Below are positions 50,239-59,396 of a DNA stretch of 64,000 nt, piece by piece. The notes under the pieces were generated by a model, which searched no databases, was not told the origin of the DNA, and was given only the letters and a program-made list of their open reading frames with translations. The first letter of the stretch is position 1; the number at the start of each line of letters is the position of its first letter. This DNA is from Lachnospiraceae bacterium NK3A20 (lineage in GTDB: Bacteria > Bacillota > Clostridia > Lachnospirales > Lachnospiraceae): NCBI GenBank assembly GCA_900107575.1, contig FNQX01000018.1, positions 1 to 64,000 of the forward strand. Direction: 5' to 3'. A program made the position numbers and the translations under genes.

Positions 50239-52239
50239 ATGTATTGTTATAAATGCGGATGTGAGCTGGGCAGAGCGGATCACTGCCCCAACTGCGGCAC
50301 GGACGTCAGAACCTATAAGAAGATTATTTACACGTCCAACTACATGTACAATGACGGCCTGGAGAAGGCGAAGGTCAGGGATCTGTCCGGCGCGATTCTT
50401 TCTCTCAAGAATGCCATTTGGTTCTACAAGGACAACCTGGACGCGAGAAACCTCCTGGGCCTTGTCTACTATGAGATCGGCGAGACCGTAGCTGCGCTGT
50501 CCGAGTGGGTGATCTCCGAGAACATCAACAACGACAGGGCGCACCGCAAGGACAACCCGGCGGTGCGGTATCTTAAGGAAGTGCAGCAGAACCGGCAGGT
50601 CACGGAGAACATCAACACGGCCATCCGGCGCTACAACCACGCGATTGAGTGCTGCTATTCGGGCAATCTCGACGTCGCGGTGCTGGAACTGAAAAAGGTA
50701 TTAAACCTCTACCCGCACTATCTGCGTGCCAGACAGCTCCTCTCTCTTCTCTACATTCAGAAGAGAGATTACAAGATCGCGGAGCGGGAGCTGCAGAAAT
50801 GCAAGAAGCTTGACGTCAACAATACAACGACCCTTCGCTATCTGCAGGAGGTCGAGGGCGTACTGCGGCCTTCCGTCAGCGAAGAGAGAATCCGCAGGAG
50901 AGGCACGAGAGAGCGCACCGGTGCGGAGCAGCTGCCCGGCGCGGAGAACGGCGTTGTCAAATATACGGCGGACAATGAGACGATCATTCAGCCTGTCGGC
51001 AGCAGGAAACCCGGCGTGGACGGGTTCTCCATCCCCGGCGGCATTATGGGGGGCCTCATCGGTCTCATCGTGGGTGCGGCGCTCGTTGCTTTCCTTCTGA
51101 TGCCCGCGAGAGTGCAGAGCATACGCAAGGAGAGCGCTGACGAAGTACGCAGCATTTCCGCGCAGCTCGATACGAAGGATACGACCATCGCCGATCTGCA
51201 GGATCAGGTGAGCTCTCTCAAGGCGCAGCAGGCCAAGGACGCGCAGGAGAACAGCGACCGCGCAGAAGCGACCGATGACACCCGCACCGCCAACGACAAC
51301 GGCCTGTTCGCGACGGCCAATGCCTATATTAACAATGCCAGCGACAATGATACGCTCACGGATGTCTTCGTGAAGGTCGATCCCGATACGGCACTCTCCG
51401 GAGCGAGCCCCGAGTACACGGATCTGTTCAACAACCTGTACGCGAAGCTCCAGTCACCGATGCTGGAGCGCTACGCGTGGGATGGCATCAACCTCTATGA
51501 GGGGGCGGATCCGGACTATGAGAAGATCATCTCCGAGCTCGTGATCGCGAATAAATATGAAGACCCCAACGCCTGGAGTATGACCTACGTCGAGAGACTC
51601 TGGTACCTTGCGGATTCCTACAACAAGGCGTACAACGGGATGAGCAAGGGGGATCAGGAGAAGTCCGACTACCAGGAGAATGCGAAGAAATACGCGCAGA
51701 TGGTAGTTGCGAATTTCCCTGACTCCGAGTATGCGGTGCAGAGCAGACAACTGCTGACGGACCTCGGCGTGGATGTATCCACATTGGCGGCGCCTGCCGG
51801 CACGGACAATGGCGGCGCGAATGGTGACACTGCTGCCGGAACCGGAACGGGAGATAACGCACCGGCCGGAGGACAGCAGCAGACTACAACGACGACCACG
51901 ACGCGGACGAATACGAGGCAACCGGCAGCTCAGAACGCGAATGCAGTACAGGCTGCGGATCAGGCGGCTCAGAATGCAGCACCCGCGGCACAGGCAGCGG
52001 CACAGGCAGCTCAGAACCCGGCTCCGGCGGCTCCGGCTGCGGATCAGGCAGCTCAGGCCGCGGATGCGGCCGTTGCCGCCCAGGCGCAAGATGCAGCCCA
52101 AGCTGCAGCTGCTAATCAGGCCCAGGCTGCCGATCAGGCAGCAAATGCAGCACAGAACGTGGATGCAGCCGTTGGCGTGGAAGATCAGGCGGCGCAGGCC
52201 GCAGCAGCTGCTGCAGCAGCGCAGGCTGCAGCGCAATAA
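50239..52239 (+). CDS. Zinc-ribbon/TPR membrane protein with an Ala/Gln-rich repeat tail
   Basis: A 666-residue protein in five parts: a zinc ribbon (Cys3, Cys6, Cys16, Cys19), TPR-like helices (about 35-215), one membrane segment (about 267-288), a coiled coil plus helical domain (about 295-515), and from about 554 a tail of AQAADQAAQ-like repeats rich in Ala, Gln, Asp and Thr. The zinc ribbon and TPR side should face the cytoplasm and the repeat tail the outside. Function unknown. It opens a row of envelope genes (MBOAT, SGNH, TPR lipoprotein), so a cell-surface assembly role is plausible. Confidence 0.75.
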   Translation: MYCYKCGCELGRADHCPNCGTDVRTYKKIIYTSNYMYNDGLEKAKVRDLSGAILSLKNAIWFYKDNLDARNLLGLVYYEIGETVAALSEWVISENINNDRAHRKDNPAVRYLKEVQQNRQVTENINTAIRRYNHAIECCYSGNLDVAVLELKKVLNLYPHYLRARQLLSLLYIQKRDYKIAERELQKCKKLDVNNTTTLRYLQEVEGVLRPSVSEERIRRRGTRERTGAEQLPGAENGVVKYTADNETIIQPVGSRKPGVDGFSIPGGIMGGLIGLIVGAALVAFLLMPARVQSIRKESADEVRSISAQLDTKDTTIADLQDQVSSLKAQQAKDAQENSDRAEATDDTRTANDNGLFATANAYINNASDNDTLTDVFVKVDPDTALSGASPEYTDLFNNLYAKLQSPMLERYAWDGINLYEGADPDYEKIISELVIANKYEDPNAWSMTYVERLWYLADSYNKAYNGMSKGDQEKSDYQENAKKYAQMVVANFPDSEYAVQSRQLLTDLGVDVSTLAAPAGTDNGGANGDTAAGTGTGDNAPAGGQQQTTTTTTTRTNTRQPAAQNANAVQAADQAAQNAAPAAQAAAQAAQNPAPAAPAADQAAQAADAAVAAQAQDAAQAAAANQAQAADQAANAAQNVDAAVGVEDQAAQAAAAAAAAQAAAQ

Positions 52240-52251
52240 ATCACTTAACCT

Positions 52252-53622
52252 ATGCAGAATATTGTGATCTTATCCAGCATGGAATTTCTCTTTCGATTCC
52301 TGCCGGTTTTCCTTATTATCTACTATATTGTTCCCGCAAGATGGCGCGATGCTGTCATGTTCCTTGGCAGTATCGTTTTTTACGCCATGGGCGATCCTGT
52401 CTTCGTCGTGCTGCTCCTCGGGATGACGATCCTCAACTACCTCTGCGGATGCATCATCTATTTCGATACCCGCTCCGGCAGGAATGACAGGGAGCGGCGG
52501 ATCATCCTCATTTTCTCCGTGGTGATCGACGCCCTCGTGCTGACCCTGTTCAAGGTGCTCGCCGTTGCAGTCAATCCATCGCTCCTTCCCATCGGCCTCT
52601 CCTTCTATATTTTCAAGATGATCGCCTATCAGGCGGACCTCTATCGCGGGAATATCAAAAGGAACATGACCTTTATCCGCACGGCGGCCTATTTCACCAT
52701 GTTCCCGCAGGTAACGCAGGGACCGATCATGCGCTATTCCATGGGCTTCTCGCATTTTAGTCGACAGGTATCGCTGGAGCGCTTCGAGAACGGTCTCGTC
52801 TGCGTGGTCATGGGTCTTGGAATGAAGACGCTGCTCGCCGACCGCCTCGCGATCCTCTGGAATGAGATCTTGAAGATCGGGTACGACGGCATGTCGACGC
52901 CGCTCGCCTGGCTGGGTGCCTACGGTTATTCCTTCCGCCTCTACTACGATTTCTGGGGTTATTCGCTCATTGCCGCCGGCATCGGTGTCATGCTGGGCTA
53001 CCCTTTTGTGGAGAACTTCATCCACCCGTATGCCGCGAAGAATATCGGCGATTTCTACCGCAGATGGCACGCGACGCTGGGCAGCTGGTTCAAAGATTAC
53101 ATCTACATTCCGCTCGGCGGCAGCCGCGTGGGGGTGTGGACGACCATCCGTAACCTGATGGTCGTCTGGCTCGTCACGGGGCTGTGGCACGGCGGTACGC
53201 TGAATTTCGTGATCTGGGGACTCGTTCTCGGCGCGATCATCGTGTTCGAGAAATTCGTGCTCTCGAGGAACGAAACGGTTTCAGCGATCGTCGGCAGGTG
53301 CAACGTGCTCATTGTGATCCCCCTTACGTGGGTAGTGTTCGCCATTTCTGACCTGAAGATGCTCGGTATGTATTTTGCGAGGCTCTTCCCGTTCTTCGGG
53401 ATCGGGGAGACTGTCAATCCTGCAGACTTTCTGCGGGAGCTTGGAATGTTCTGGCCCTACCTGCTGTTTTCCGTGGTTCTGCTATTCCCGCGCGTGTACC
53501 AGCTGGCGCTGCGCCACCGGAGAAATCCCATCGTACTCACGCTGCTCACTTTCGTGTTCTGGTACAGCGTCTATTACATTGTCAACTCGAGCGGGAACAC
53601 CTTTATGTATCTGAATTTCTAA
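52252..53622 (+). CDS. MBOAT-family O-acyltransferase (AlgI/DltB-like)
   Basis: A 456-residue polytopic membrane protein that transfers acyl groups across the membrane to polysaccharides or other surface polymers. MBOAT motifs: FPQVTQGPIMRY, FRLYYDFWGYS, NIGDFYRRWHATLGSWFKDYIYIPLGG and the catalytic His313 in TGLWHGG. The N terminus VILSSMEFLFRFLPVF fits the family, supporting the start at 52252 despite a weak ribosome-binding site. The following SGNH protein is the expected periplasmic partner. Confidence 0.92.
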   Translation: MQNIVILSSMEFLFRFLPVFLIIYYIVPARWRDAVMFLGSIVFYAMGDPVFVVLLLGMTILNYLCGCIIYFDTRSGRNDRERRIILIFSVVIDALVLTLFKVLAVAVNPSLLPIGLSFYIFKMIAYQADLYRGNIKRNMTFIRTAAYFTMFPQVTQGPIMRYSMGFSHFSRQVSLERFENGLVCVVMGLGMKTLLADRLAILWNEILKIGYDGMSTPLAWLGAYGYSFRLYYDFWGYSLIAAGIGVMLGYPFVENFIHPYAAKNIGDFYRRWHATLGSWFKDYIYIPLGGSRVGVWTTIRNLMVVWLVTGLWHGGTLNFVIWGLVLGAIIVFEKFVLSRNETVSAIVGRCNVLIVIPLTWVVFAISDLKMLGMYFARLFPFFGIGETVNPADFLRELGMFWPYLLFSVVLLFPRVYQLALRHRRNPIVLTLLTFVFWYSVYYIVNSSGNTFMYLNF

Positions 53623-53656
53623 TTGGCGCAGCAGATGCTGTGCCGCAGGTGGTCAT

Positions 53657-55030
53657 ATGAAGTTTATTCACAAAGCTCCGCTCTCTGTCCTGCTCCTTGT
53701 AACGGGCGTCATTCTGACGATTCTCGCACTCGAGGGCCGCAGATACGGATACAAAGATTACGAACTGCACCTTTTGAGGCAGCCTGCGTTCACGGTGGTT
53801 TTCGAAGGCCTGCACGACCGCGTTTTCCCCTGGGGGAAGAAAACGAGCGCGGCCGAAGAGGAGGCGGAGGCGCTGCTCGCTGAAGATGCGTCCGAAGAAA
53901 ATAAGAGCGCAGGCGGCGCCACAGACCTCGTCGCAGACGATGCGGCGACGGAAGCCGTAACGGAAGAAGTGGCAGCGCCCCACGTGAACCTTACGATCCC
54001 TGATGGCGTGAACAATCCCGTCGTGCCCGCCATCGACTACGGCAATTCCAACTCTGCCTACCTTTCGAAAGAGGGGATGCGATGGGAGAAGGACATGGAG
54101 GGGATCTTCGCGACCGACGGCACCTACTATCAGCTGCAGGCGGTGGACGACGGGTATTTCGCCGACGCGATCTTCATCGGCGACTCCCGCACGGAAGGCC
54201 TGTACGTTTACAGCAGCATGAAGTATCTTACGACCTTCGACGCCAAGGATTCCGCGACAATCTACACTATTTATGACAAGGCGCTCGACTATTACGACAT
54301 CGACGGCACGAGCGGAGAGAAGACCGCGATGGAAGCCCTGCAGGAGAAGCAGTACCGGAAGGTTTATTTCTCCGTCGGCATCAACGAGCTGGGCATGCCG
54401 ACCGAAGATTATTTCGAGAAATATAAAGAGTTCGTGAAGGTCATCCGCAAGCTGCAGCCTGACGCGATCATCTATGTGCAGGGCATCATGCATGTGACTG
54501 CCTCCTACGCGCAGGCAAACGACGTCTACAACAACACGAACATCGTGGACAAGAATACCGCTATCGCAACCCTCGCGAACGGGAGGGACATTTTCTATAT
54601 CGACATGAACAGCGCAGTCTGCGACGCGGACGGGAACGTGCCGGAGGACATCTCTTACGACGGCATCCATCTCAAGGCGTCCGCCTATGAGACCTGGCAC
54701 GAATTCCTGCGGCAGAATGCCATCGTGCGGACGGACGAGGACTGGAAGCCGCAGGTAACTGAGGCGCCGGCCACTGCAGATACGATAGCGGCGGAAGGTG
54801 GAACCACCGGGGACACCGCGGCCGCGACTGCGGTGGAAACCGATACCACTACGCTGTCGCCCGAGGGGAGCCAGGCGGCGACACCTGACAGCACAACGGG
54901 GAACAATGTATCCGCGGAGAGCAACGTCTCTGCTGGTGACAATGGAATTGCTGTGGGCAATGTCTCTGGTGGGGGCAATGTCCCCGCTGCGGGCAATGAG
55001 GCAGCACAGGCGGCGAACGGGACAGAGTAG
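53657..55030 (+). CDS. Membrane-anchored SGNH hydrolase, partner of the MBOAT protein
   Basis: A 457-residue protein with an N-terminal signal anchor (about 8-26), a short acidic linker and an SGNH/GDSL domain. FIGDSRTEG (nucleophile Ser177), VGINELG (block III Asn) and YDGIHLKASAY (Asp335, His338) give the catalytic set. The last 90 residues are a low-complexity Thr/Ala/Gly/Asn tail with NVS and NVP repeats. MBOAT-SGNH pairs O-acetylate envelope polymers. The gene follows the MBOAT gene after 34 bases. Confidence 0.85.
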   Translation: MKFIHKAPLSVLLLVTGVILTILALEGRRYGYKDYELHLLRQPAFTVVFEGLHDRVFPWGKKTSAAEEEAEALLAEDASEENKSAGGATDLVADDAATEAVTEEVAAPHVNLTIPDGVNNPVVPAIDYGNSNSAYLSKEGMRWEKDMEGIFATDGTYYQLQAVDDGYFADAIFIGDSRTEGLYVYSSMKYLTTFDAKDSATIYTIYDKALDYYDIDGTSGEKTAMEALQEKQYRKVYFSVGINELGMPTEDYFEKYKEFVKVIRKLQPDAIIYVQGIMHVTASYAQANDVYNNTNIVDKNTAIATLANGRDIFYIDMNSAVCDADGNVPEDISYDGIHLKASAYETWHEFLRQNAIVRTDEDWKPQVTEAPATADTIAAEGGTTGDTAAATAVETDTTTLSPEGSQAATPDSTTGNNVSAESNVSAGDNGIAVGNVSGGGNVPAAGNEAAQAANGTE

Positions 55031-55040
55031 GGAACGGCCT

Positions 55041-55080
55041 GCGTAACAGTTCAGCAACTATAGTTCAGAACTGTTGCGTA
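55041..55080. repeat. AACAGTTC palindrome, fullest copy
   Basis: CGTAACAGTTC and GAACTGTTGCG are 11-bp arms (one G-T pair) around an inner perfect palindrome AACTATAGTT. It lies 23 bases upstream of a small gene. Related copies are at 42604-42631 and 61602-61640, each also shortly upstream of a start codon. Confidence 0.65.
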
Positions 55081-55102
55081 GTCTTGAGAATCGAGGAATT
55101 TA

Positions 55103-55345
55103 ATGAGGAAGATGGATTTCAAGATGGAGCGGCCGGGGCTCTTGAAGGAAGGCGATCACGTGAAGGTCGTAGAGGGCACGCTCCCCAGCAGCTATTACTA
55201 TACGATTGACCCGTCCCTTGCGATGAGCGGCAACTGGCCGTTCACGAAAAGACTCCAGTCGACGGAGGGCGTAGTGTCCTCTGTCGAGCAGAATGAACGC
55301 GGCTATTACGTGACGGTCGCCTTTGACGAAGACGATGTCCAGTGA
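55103..55345 (+). CDS. Small conserved-type hypothetical protein
   Basis: An 80-residue soluble protein with no cysteine pair or membrane segment. The core GNWPFTKRLQSTEGVVSSVEQNERGYYVTVAFDE looks like a small beta-barrel and is the sort of sequence seen in short conserved proteins of Lachnospiraceae. A weak GAGGAATTTA lies before the ATG. Function unknown. It sits between the SGNH gene and the TPR lipoprotein. Confidence 0.55.
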   Translation: MRKMDFKMERPGLLKEGDHVKVVEGTLPSSYYYTIDPSLAMSGNWPFTKRLQSTEGVVSSVEQNERGYYVTVAFDEDDVQ

Positions 55346-55448
55346 GTAGGGCGGGCATGCGGTGATGTAACGGGAATGGTTGGTAATGGCGATGCATTGC
55401 GGCAACTACAGCTTCCCGCGGCAAGTCCCCTGTGTTAAGATGATGACT

Positions 55449-56513
55449 ATGAGAGTATCACGGATTGCAACAACTGCATTATTGCTGTCGCTGGTGATGA
55501 CAGGCTGCGCTTCCCATACGGAAGAAGAGGGGAGTTACACGGCCATGTCTTTGCTGGAGTCGGGCGACTATGCGGCCGCGGTAGAGTCGCTGAAGAGCCA
55601 GACGAAGACGAGTCCTGACAAGGAAGCAACCTTCCGCAGTCTTGGCATCGCCTACATGGGCCTTGGCCAGTATGACCAGGCAGCCGCGGCACTGGAACAG
55701 GCGCTGCAGCACGCGGGCGCCATTCCGGGCAGCATGGAATACGACATCAACGACTACCTCGGCACCTGTTATTACAAGCTCGGCGAGTACGAGAAGGCGC
55801 AGGGCGTCTATGACGCGATCTGCACGCTGCGTCCCCGCGACGCCGCGGCCTATGTGAGCCGTGGTACGGTGCGGATCGCGATGGATGATACCGATGGAAT
55901 GGACGAGGATTTCCAGAAGGCCATCGCCCTGGATCCGGACAACTATGACAGGATCATCGAGATCTTCAAGAAGACCGATGAGAACGGCTGCACCGAGATC
56001 GGCAAGGGCTACCTTGAAAAGGTCCTCAAAGACAACGCGGACACTCTGGACAACTACAACAAGGGCCGCCTGTCCTACTATGCCGGCGACTATGAGACGG
56101 CGAAGAGCTGCCTCGAGCAGACAGAGAACCAGAAGGATTACAACGTGGTCATTCTGCTGGGCAGAACCTATGAGGCGCTGGGGGATTACAATTACGCAAC
56201 GAGCGTCTATCAGACCTTCCTTGAGAGTGACACTTCCCACGCAGAGGTCTACAACCAGCTCGGCATGTGCGAGCTCGCGATGGGCGATTATCAGAGCGCG
56301 CTCTCCGCGTTCGAGTCCGGCCTCTCCGTCGAGAACAATGATGTGAAGCAGAGCCTCTCCTTCAACGAGATTGTCGCCTACGAGTACCTGGGCGAGTTCC
56401 AGAAGGCCTCTGTCCTCATGGACGAGTATCTGAAGAATTACCCGGGCGATGAGAGTGCGAAGCGGGAGAGCGTATTCCTCTCCTCCAGGAGCAGCAAGGC
56501 GCAGGATACATGA
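55449..56513 (+). CDS. TPR-repeat lipoprotein
   Basis: A 354-residue surface lipoprotein. The signal peptide ends in lipobox MTGC (lipidated Cys20 when translation starts at 55449). Eight or so tetratricopeptide repeats follow (for example ATFRSLGIAYMGLGQYDQAAAALEQAL), so it is a protein-binding scaffold outside the membrane. Starts at 55440 and 55443 are also possible; no clear ribosome-binding site decides. Its stop overlaps the next start (ATGA), tying it to the second SGNH protein. Confidence 0.82.
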   Translation: MRVSRIATTALLLSLVMTGCASHTEEEGSYTAMSLLESGDYAAAVESLKSQTKTSPDKEATFRSLGIAYMGLGQYDQAAAALEQALQHAGAIPGSMEYDINDYLGTCYYKLGEYEKAQGVYDAICTLRPRDAAAYVSRGTVRIAMDDTDGMDEDFQKAIALDPDNYDRIIEIFKKTDENGCTEIGKGYLEKVLKDNADTLDNYNKGRLSYYAGDYETAKSCLEQTENQKDYNVVILLGRTYEALGDYNYATSVYQTFLESDTSHAEVYNQLGMCELAMGDYQSALSAFESGLSVENNDVKQSLSFNEIVAYEYLGEFQKASVLMDEYLKNYPGDESAKRESVFLSSRSSKAQDT

Positions 56514-57205
56514 AGAGCATAGGGCGGATCCTCAACTGCATACTGTTCGCCGCCTGTATCCTTCTCCTTGTTCTCTCCGCTCCGGCGAAAATAACAGGCA
56601 GAGCAGATACCATTCCGTCCTCCCGCAGGGTGATCTTCGTCGGGGATTCCAGGACGGTTGGCATGTACATGAGCGTGAACGGCGGCGCGGTGGACCGTGT
56701 ATTCCGGACAGATGATGACGGAGATCTCTGGGTAGCGAGAACAGGGGCGGGCATTGACTGGCTCCGCTTTGTAGGCGTGCCCGGGATGGAGCCTAAGATT
56801 GATGCGAATACGGACATCGTCTTCTTTACGGGGATCAACGACGAGGGCTACAGCGATTTCGCCTCGCAGTATGCGACCTATCTTAACAAAAAGGCGGCAG
56901 TCTGGGCCGGTCTTGGCGCCAGAACTTATTTCATTTCCGTGATGCCGGTGCGCCGCAACTATGCCGGCATTTCCAACGATCTTATCAGACAACACAACGA
57001 AGAACTCATCGAGAACTTCTCGCAGGATATTACCTATATTGACCTTGCCACACCGTTTGAGGGTCACCTGCTGTTTGCCGACGACGTCCACTATCTTCCG
57101 GACACCTACAGCACGGCCTATGAGTACATCAAACTGCTGCTGGCTGCGGATGCCGCGCAACATGAGGGATTGCAAGAGGAGCATTGTGTGCTACAATGCG
57201 AATAA
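56510..57205 (+). CDS. Secreted or anchored SGNH/GDSL hydrolase
   Basis: A 231-residue protein with an N-terminal hydrophobic signal segment (about 5-26). It is a compact SGNH domain: FVGDSRTVGM (nucleophile Ser47), FFTGIND (block III) and DDVHY (Asp191, His194). It resembles the core of the first SGNH protein (53657-55030) but lacks its tail. It should deacylate or transfer acyl groups on envelope polymers. It is translationally coupled to the TPR lipoprotein by an ATGA overlap. Confidence 0.82.
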   Translation: MKSIGRILNCILFAACILLLVLSAPAKITGRADTIPSSRRVIFVGDSRTVGMYMSVNGGAVDRVFRTDDDGDLWVARTGAGIDWLRFVGVPGMEPKIDANTDIVFFTGINDEGYSDFASQYATYLNKKAAVWAGLGARTYFISVMPVRRNYAGISNDLIRQHNEELIENFSQDITYIDLATPFEGHLLFADDVHYLPDTYSTAYEYIKLLLAADAAQHEGLQEEHCVLQCE

Positions 57206-57256
57206 CATTAAGCCCCGGGGAAACCGTGGAATGGAGAGAAGCAGAAGGAGGCGCGC

Positions 57257-58204
57257 ATGATCGCACAACTCGTAGAGCAAATCAGGGAGAAGAATGCACC
57301 GGTCGTCGTCGGACTGGACCCGCAGCTTGGTTTCCTCCCCGGGCATCTGCTCGATGACGCGCTGCGCCACAACGCGGAGACACCCTACGGCGGCGATGAG
57401 ATGGCAGGCGCGGCGGAAGCCTTCTTCCGGTTCAACAAAGAGATTGTGGACGCGGTCGCGGACCTCGTGCCGGCCGTGAAGCCACAGGTCGCGATGTATG
57501 AGCAGCTCGGCATTCCGGGTATGATCGCCTACTGGCGCACCGTGCGGTACTGCCAGGAGAAGGGGCTCATTGTCATCGGCGACGTGAAGAGAGGAGACAT
57601 CGGATCCACGTCGGAAGCATACGCGAGAGCGCACCTTGGGAGTGTGAGCATTCGGGGCGTCAGGGAGCAGGCGTTCGGCGAGGACTTCGCCACGGTCAAC
57701 CCCTACCTGGGAACGGATGGCATTAAGCCCTTCATCGACGTCTGCAATCAGGAGGACAAGGGAATCTTCGTTCTCGTGAAGACATCCAATCCCTCCAGCG
57801 GCGAATTCCAGGACATCCTGACAGAGGATGGCCGCCACATGTACGAGATCGTGGGGGAGAAGGTCCGGGAATGGGGCGAGGCGTCCATGGACGGAGAGTA
57901 CAGCAACGTCGGAGCCGTGGTAGGCGCAACTTACCCGGAGCAGGCGAAGACACTGCGCGCGCTCATGCCGCACACCTTCATCCTGGCACCGGGGTACGGC
58001 GCGCAGGGCGCGACGGCAGATGACCTGGCGGGCTTTTTCCATGAGGATGGCACCGGCGCGATCGTCAACTCCTCCCGCGGGATCATCGCAGCCTACCGCA
58101 AAGATAAATATGCAAAGTTCGGCGAAGAGGGTTTTGCCGAAGCGGCCAGGGCAGCGACCATCGACATGATCGAAGACCTGCGCAGGGCGCTGGGGACAAA
58201 ATAA
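57257..58204 (+). CDS. pyrF: Orotidine 5'-phosphate decarboxylase, type 2
   Basis: Last step of UMP synthesis. The 315-residue length and DVKRGDIGSTS (109-119, catalytic Asp109, Lys111 and Asp114) mark the longer type-2 family rather than the 240-residue type of Bacillus. VGLDPQLGFLP near the N terminus binds the substrate. AGAAGGAGGCGCGC precedes the ATG. pyrE follows after 86 bases. Confidence 0.95.
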   Translation: MIAQLVEQIREKNAPVVVGLDPQLGFLPGHLLDDALRHNAETPYGGDEMAGAAEAFFRFNKEIVDAVADLVPAVKPQVAMYEQLGIPGMIAYWRTVRYCQEKGLIVIGDVKRGDIGSTSEAYARAHLGSVSIRGVREQAFGEDFATVNPYLGTDGIKPFIDVCNQEDKGIFVLVKTSNPSSGEFQDILTEDGRHMYEIVGEKVREWGEASMDGEYSNVGAVVGATYPEQAKTLRALMPHTFILAPGYGAQGATADDLAGFFHEDGTGAIVNSSRGIIAAYRKDKYAKFGEEGFAEAARAATIDMIEDLRRALGTK

Positions 58205-58290
58205 TGTGAGAATTCCGACGGGAGCAGGCGGCGCGTGGCGTATGGTCGTTGCAATCCCGGGATACATTCACTGCTAAGGGGTAAGCGAAT

Positions 58291-58977
58291 ATGGAAACAT
58301 ACAAAAAAGAGTTTATTGATTTCATGCTGGATTCCCAGGTGCTGAAATTCGGGGAGTTCACCTTGAAGAGCGGGCGTAAATCCCCGTTCTTCATGAACGC
58401 CGGAGCCTACACGACCGGCGGGCAGCTGCGCAAGCTCGGCGAATTCTACGCCCGTGCCATTCACGATACCTATGGTCTGGACTTCGACATTCTGTTCGGA
58501 CCGGCCTACAAGGGGATCCCGCTCGCGGTCGCGACGGTCATGGCGATCAGCAAGATCTACGGCAGGGACATCCGCTACTGCTGCAACCGCAAGGAGATCA
58601 AGGATCACGGCGACAAGGGCGCCCTCCTTGGCAGTAAGCTCCACGACGGCGACCGCGTGGTCATCATTGAGGACGTGACGACGAGCGGCGCTTCCATGGC
58701 GGAGGTTGTGCCGATCATCCGGGAGCAGGCAGACGTCGACATCGTGGGCCTTATGGTATCGCTCAACCGCGAGGAACTGGGGCTTGGCGGTGAAGTATCC
58801 GCGTTGCAGGAGATCAAAGAGAAGTGGAGCTTCTCCACGCACGCCATCGTGACGATGAGCGAAGTGATCGACTATCTGGGCCACACCGAGGGACCGGAGC
58901 ACAAGGCGGTACTCGACTCCAAAATGAAAAAGGCTCTGGAAGAGTATTACCGCGAATATGGAGTAAAGAATCGTTGA
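58291..58977 (+). CDS. pyrE: Orotate phosphoribosyltransferase
   Basis: Makes OMP from orotate and PRPP. The 228-residue protein has LKSGRKSPFFMNAG near residues 28-41, the flexible catalytic loop RKEIKDHGDKG and the PRPP motif IIEDVTTSG (125-133). TAAGGGGTAAGCGAAT precedes the ATG. The other pyrimidine genes are outside the window. Confidence 0.96.
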   Translation: METYKKEFIDFMLDSQVLKFGEFTLKSGRKSPFFMNAGAYTTGGQLRKLGEFYARAIHDTYGLDFDILFGPAYKGIPLAVATVMAISKIYGRDIRYCCNRKEIKDHGDKGALLGSKLHDGDRVVIIEDVTTSGASMAEVVPIIREQADVDIVGLMVSLNREELGLGGEVSALQEIKEKWSFSTHAIVTMSEVIDYLGHTEGPEHKAVLDSKMKKALEEYYREYGVKNR

Positions 58978-59291
58978 AAAGACCGCGCAGCTACCTGTTC
59001 ACATCGAAAAAACAGTCCTATCCGGGACTGATCTCTCTCGTTCTCGGCGTGATCTGCGTGATCTCGGTAGCCGCGATGATCTATCTGACCTATCAGGCGG
59101 GAGGAAAGGCACAGCTGCGCTATGGCGCGGTTGTGTTCATCTGTGCCCTGATCTCGCTGGCAGGGCTCATCACAGGAATTCTGGCGCGGCGGGAGCCTGA
59201 CAGAATTTATCTCTTTGCCTACATCGGCATCGCGCTGAACGCTGCCGTGCTGGCGGTGAGTTTCACCATTATGTATCTGGGATTGTTATAG
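58974..59291 (+). CDS. Small membrane protein (possibly DUF6142-like)
   Basis: A 105-residue protein with three predicted membrane helices (GLISLVLGVICVISVAAMIYL, YGAVVFICALISLAGLITGIL, YLFAYIGIALNAAVLAVSFTI). The likely start is TTG at 58974, overlapping the pyrE stop, with GGAG about 12 bases ahead. No ATG lies in a better place. It resembles the short membrane proteins that follow pyrE in several Lachnospiraceae. A terminator follows at once. Function unknown. Confidence 0.65.
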   Translation: MKRPRSYLFTSKKQSYPGLISLVLGVICVISVAAMIYLTYQAGGKAQLRYGAVVFICALISLAGLITGILARREPDRIYLFAYIGIALNAAVLAVSFTIMYLGLL

Positions 59292-59320
59292 AATTCCGCG
59301 TCTTGTACGCGGAATTTTTC
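59292..59320 (+). terminator. Terminator of the pyrF-pyrE unit
   Basis: AATTCCGCGT pairs with ACGCGGAATT around a CTTGT loop and is followed by TTTTC. Confidence 0.93.
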
Positions 59321-59396
59321 GCGGGGACAGATATCCATATATTCGCATGACAATCATCTTTGGGTTTAATAACAGACAGAGGAAGAGGAGACATAC

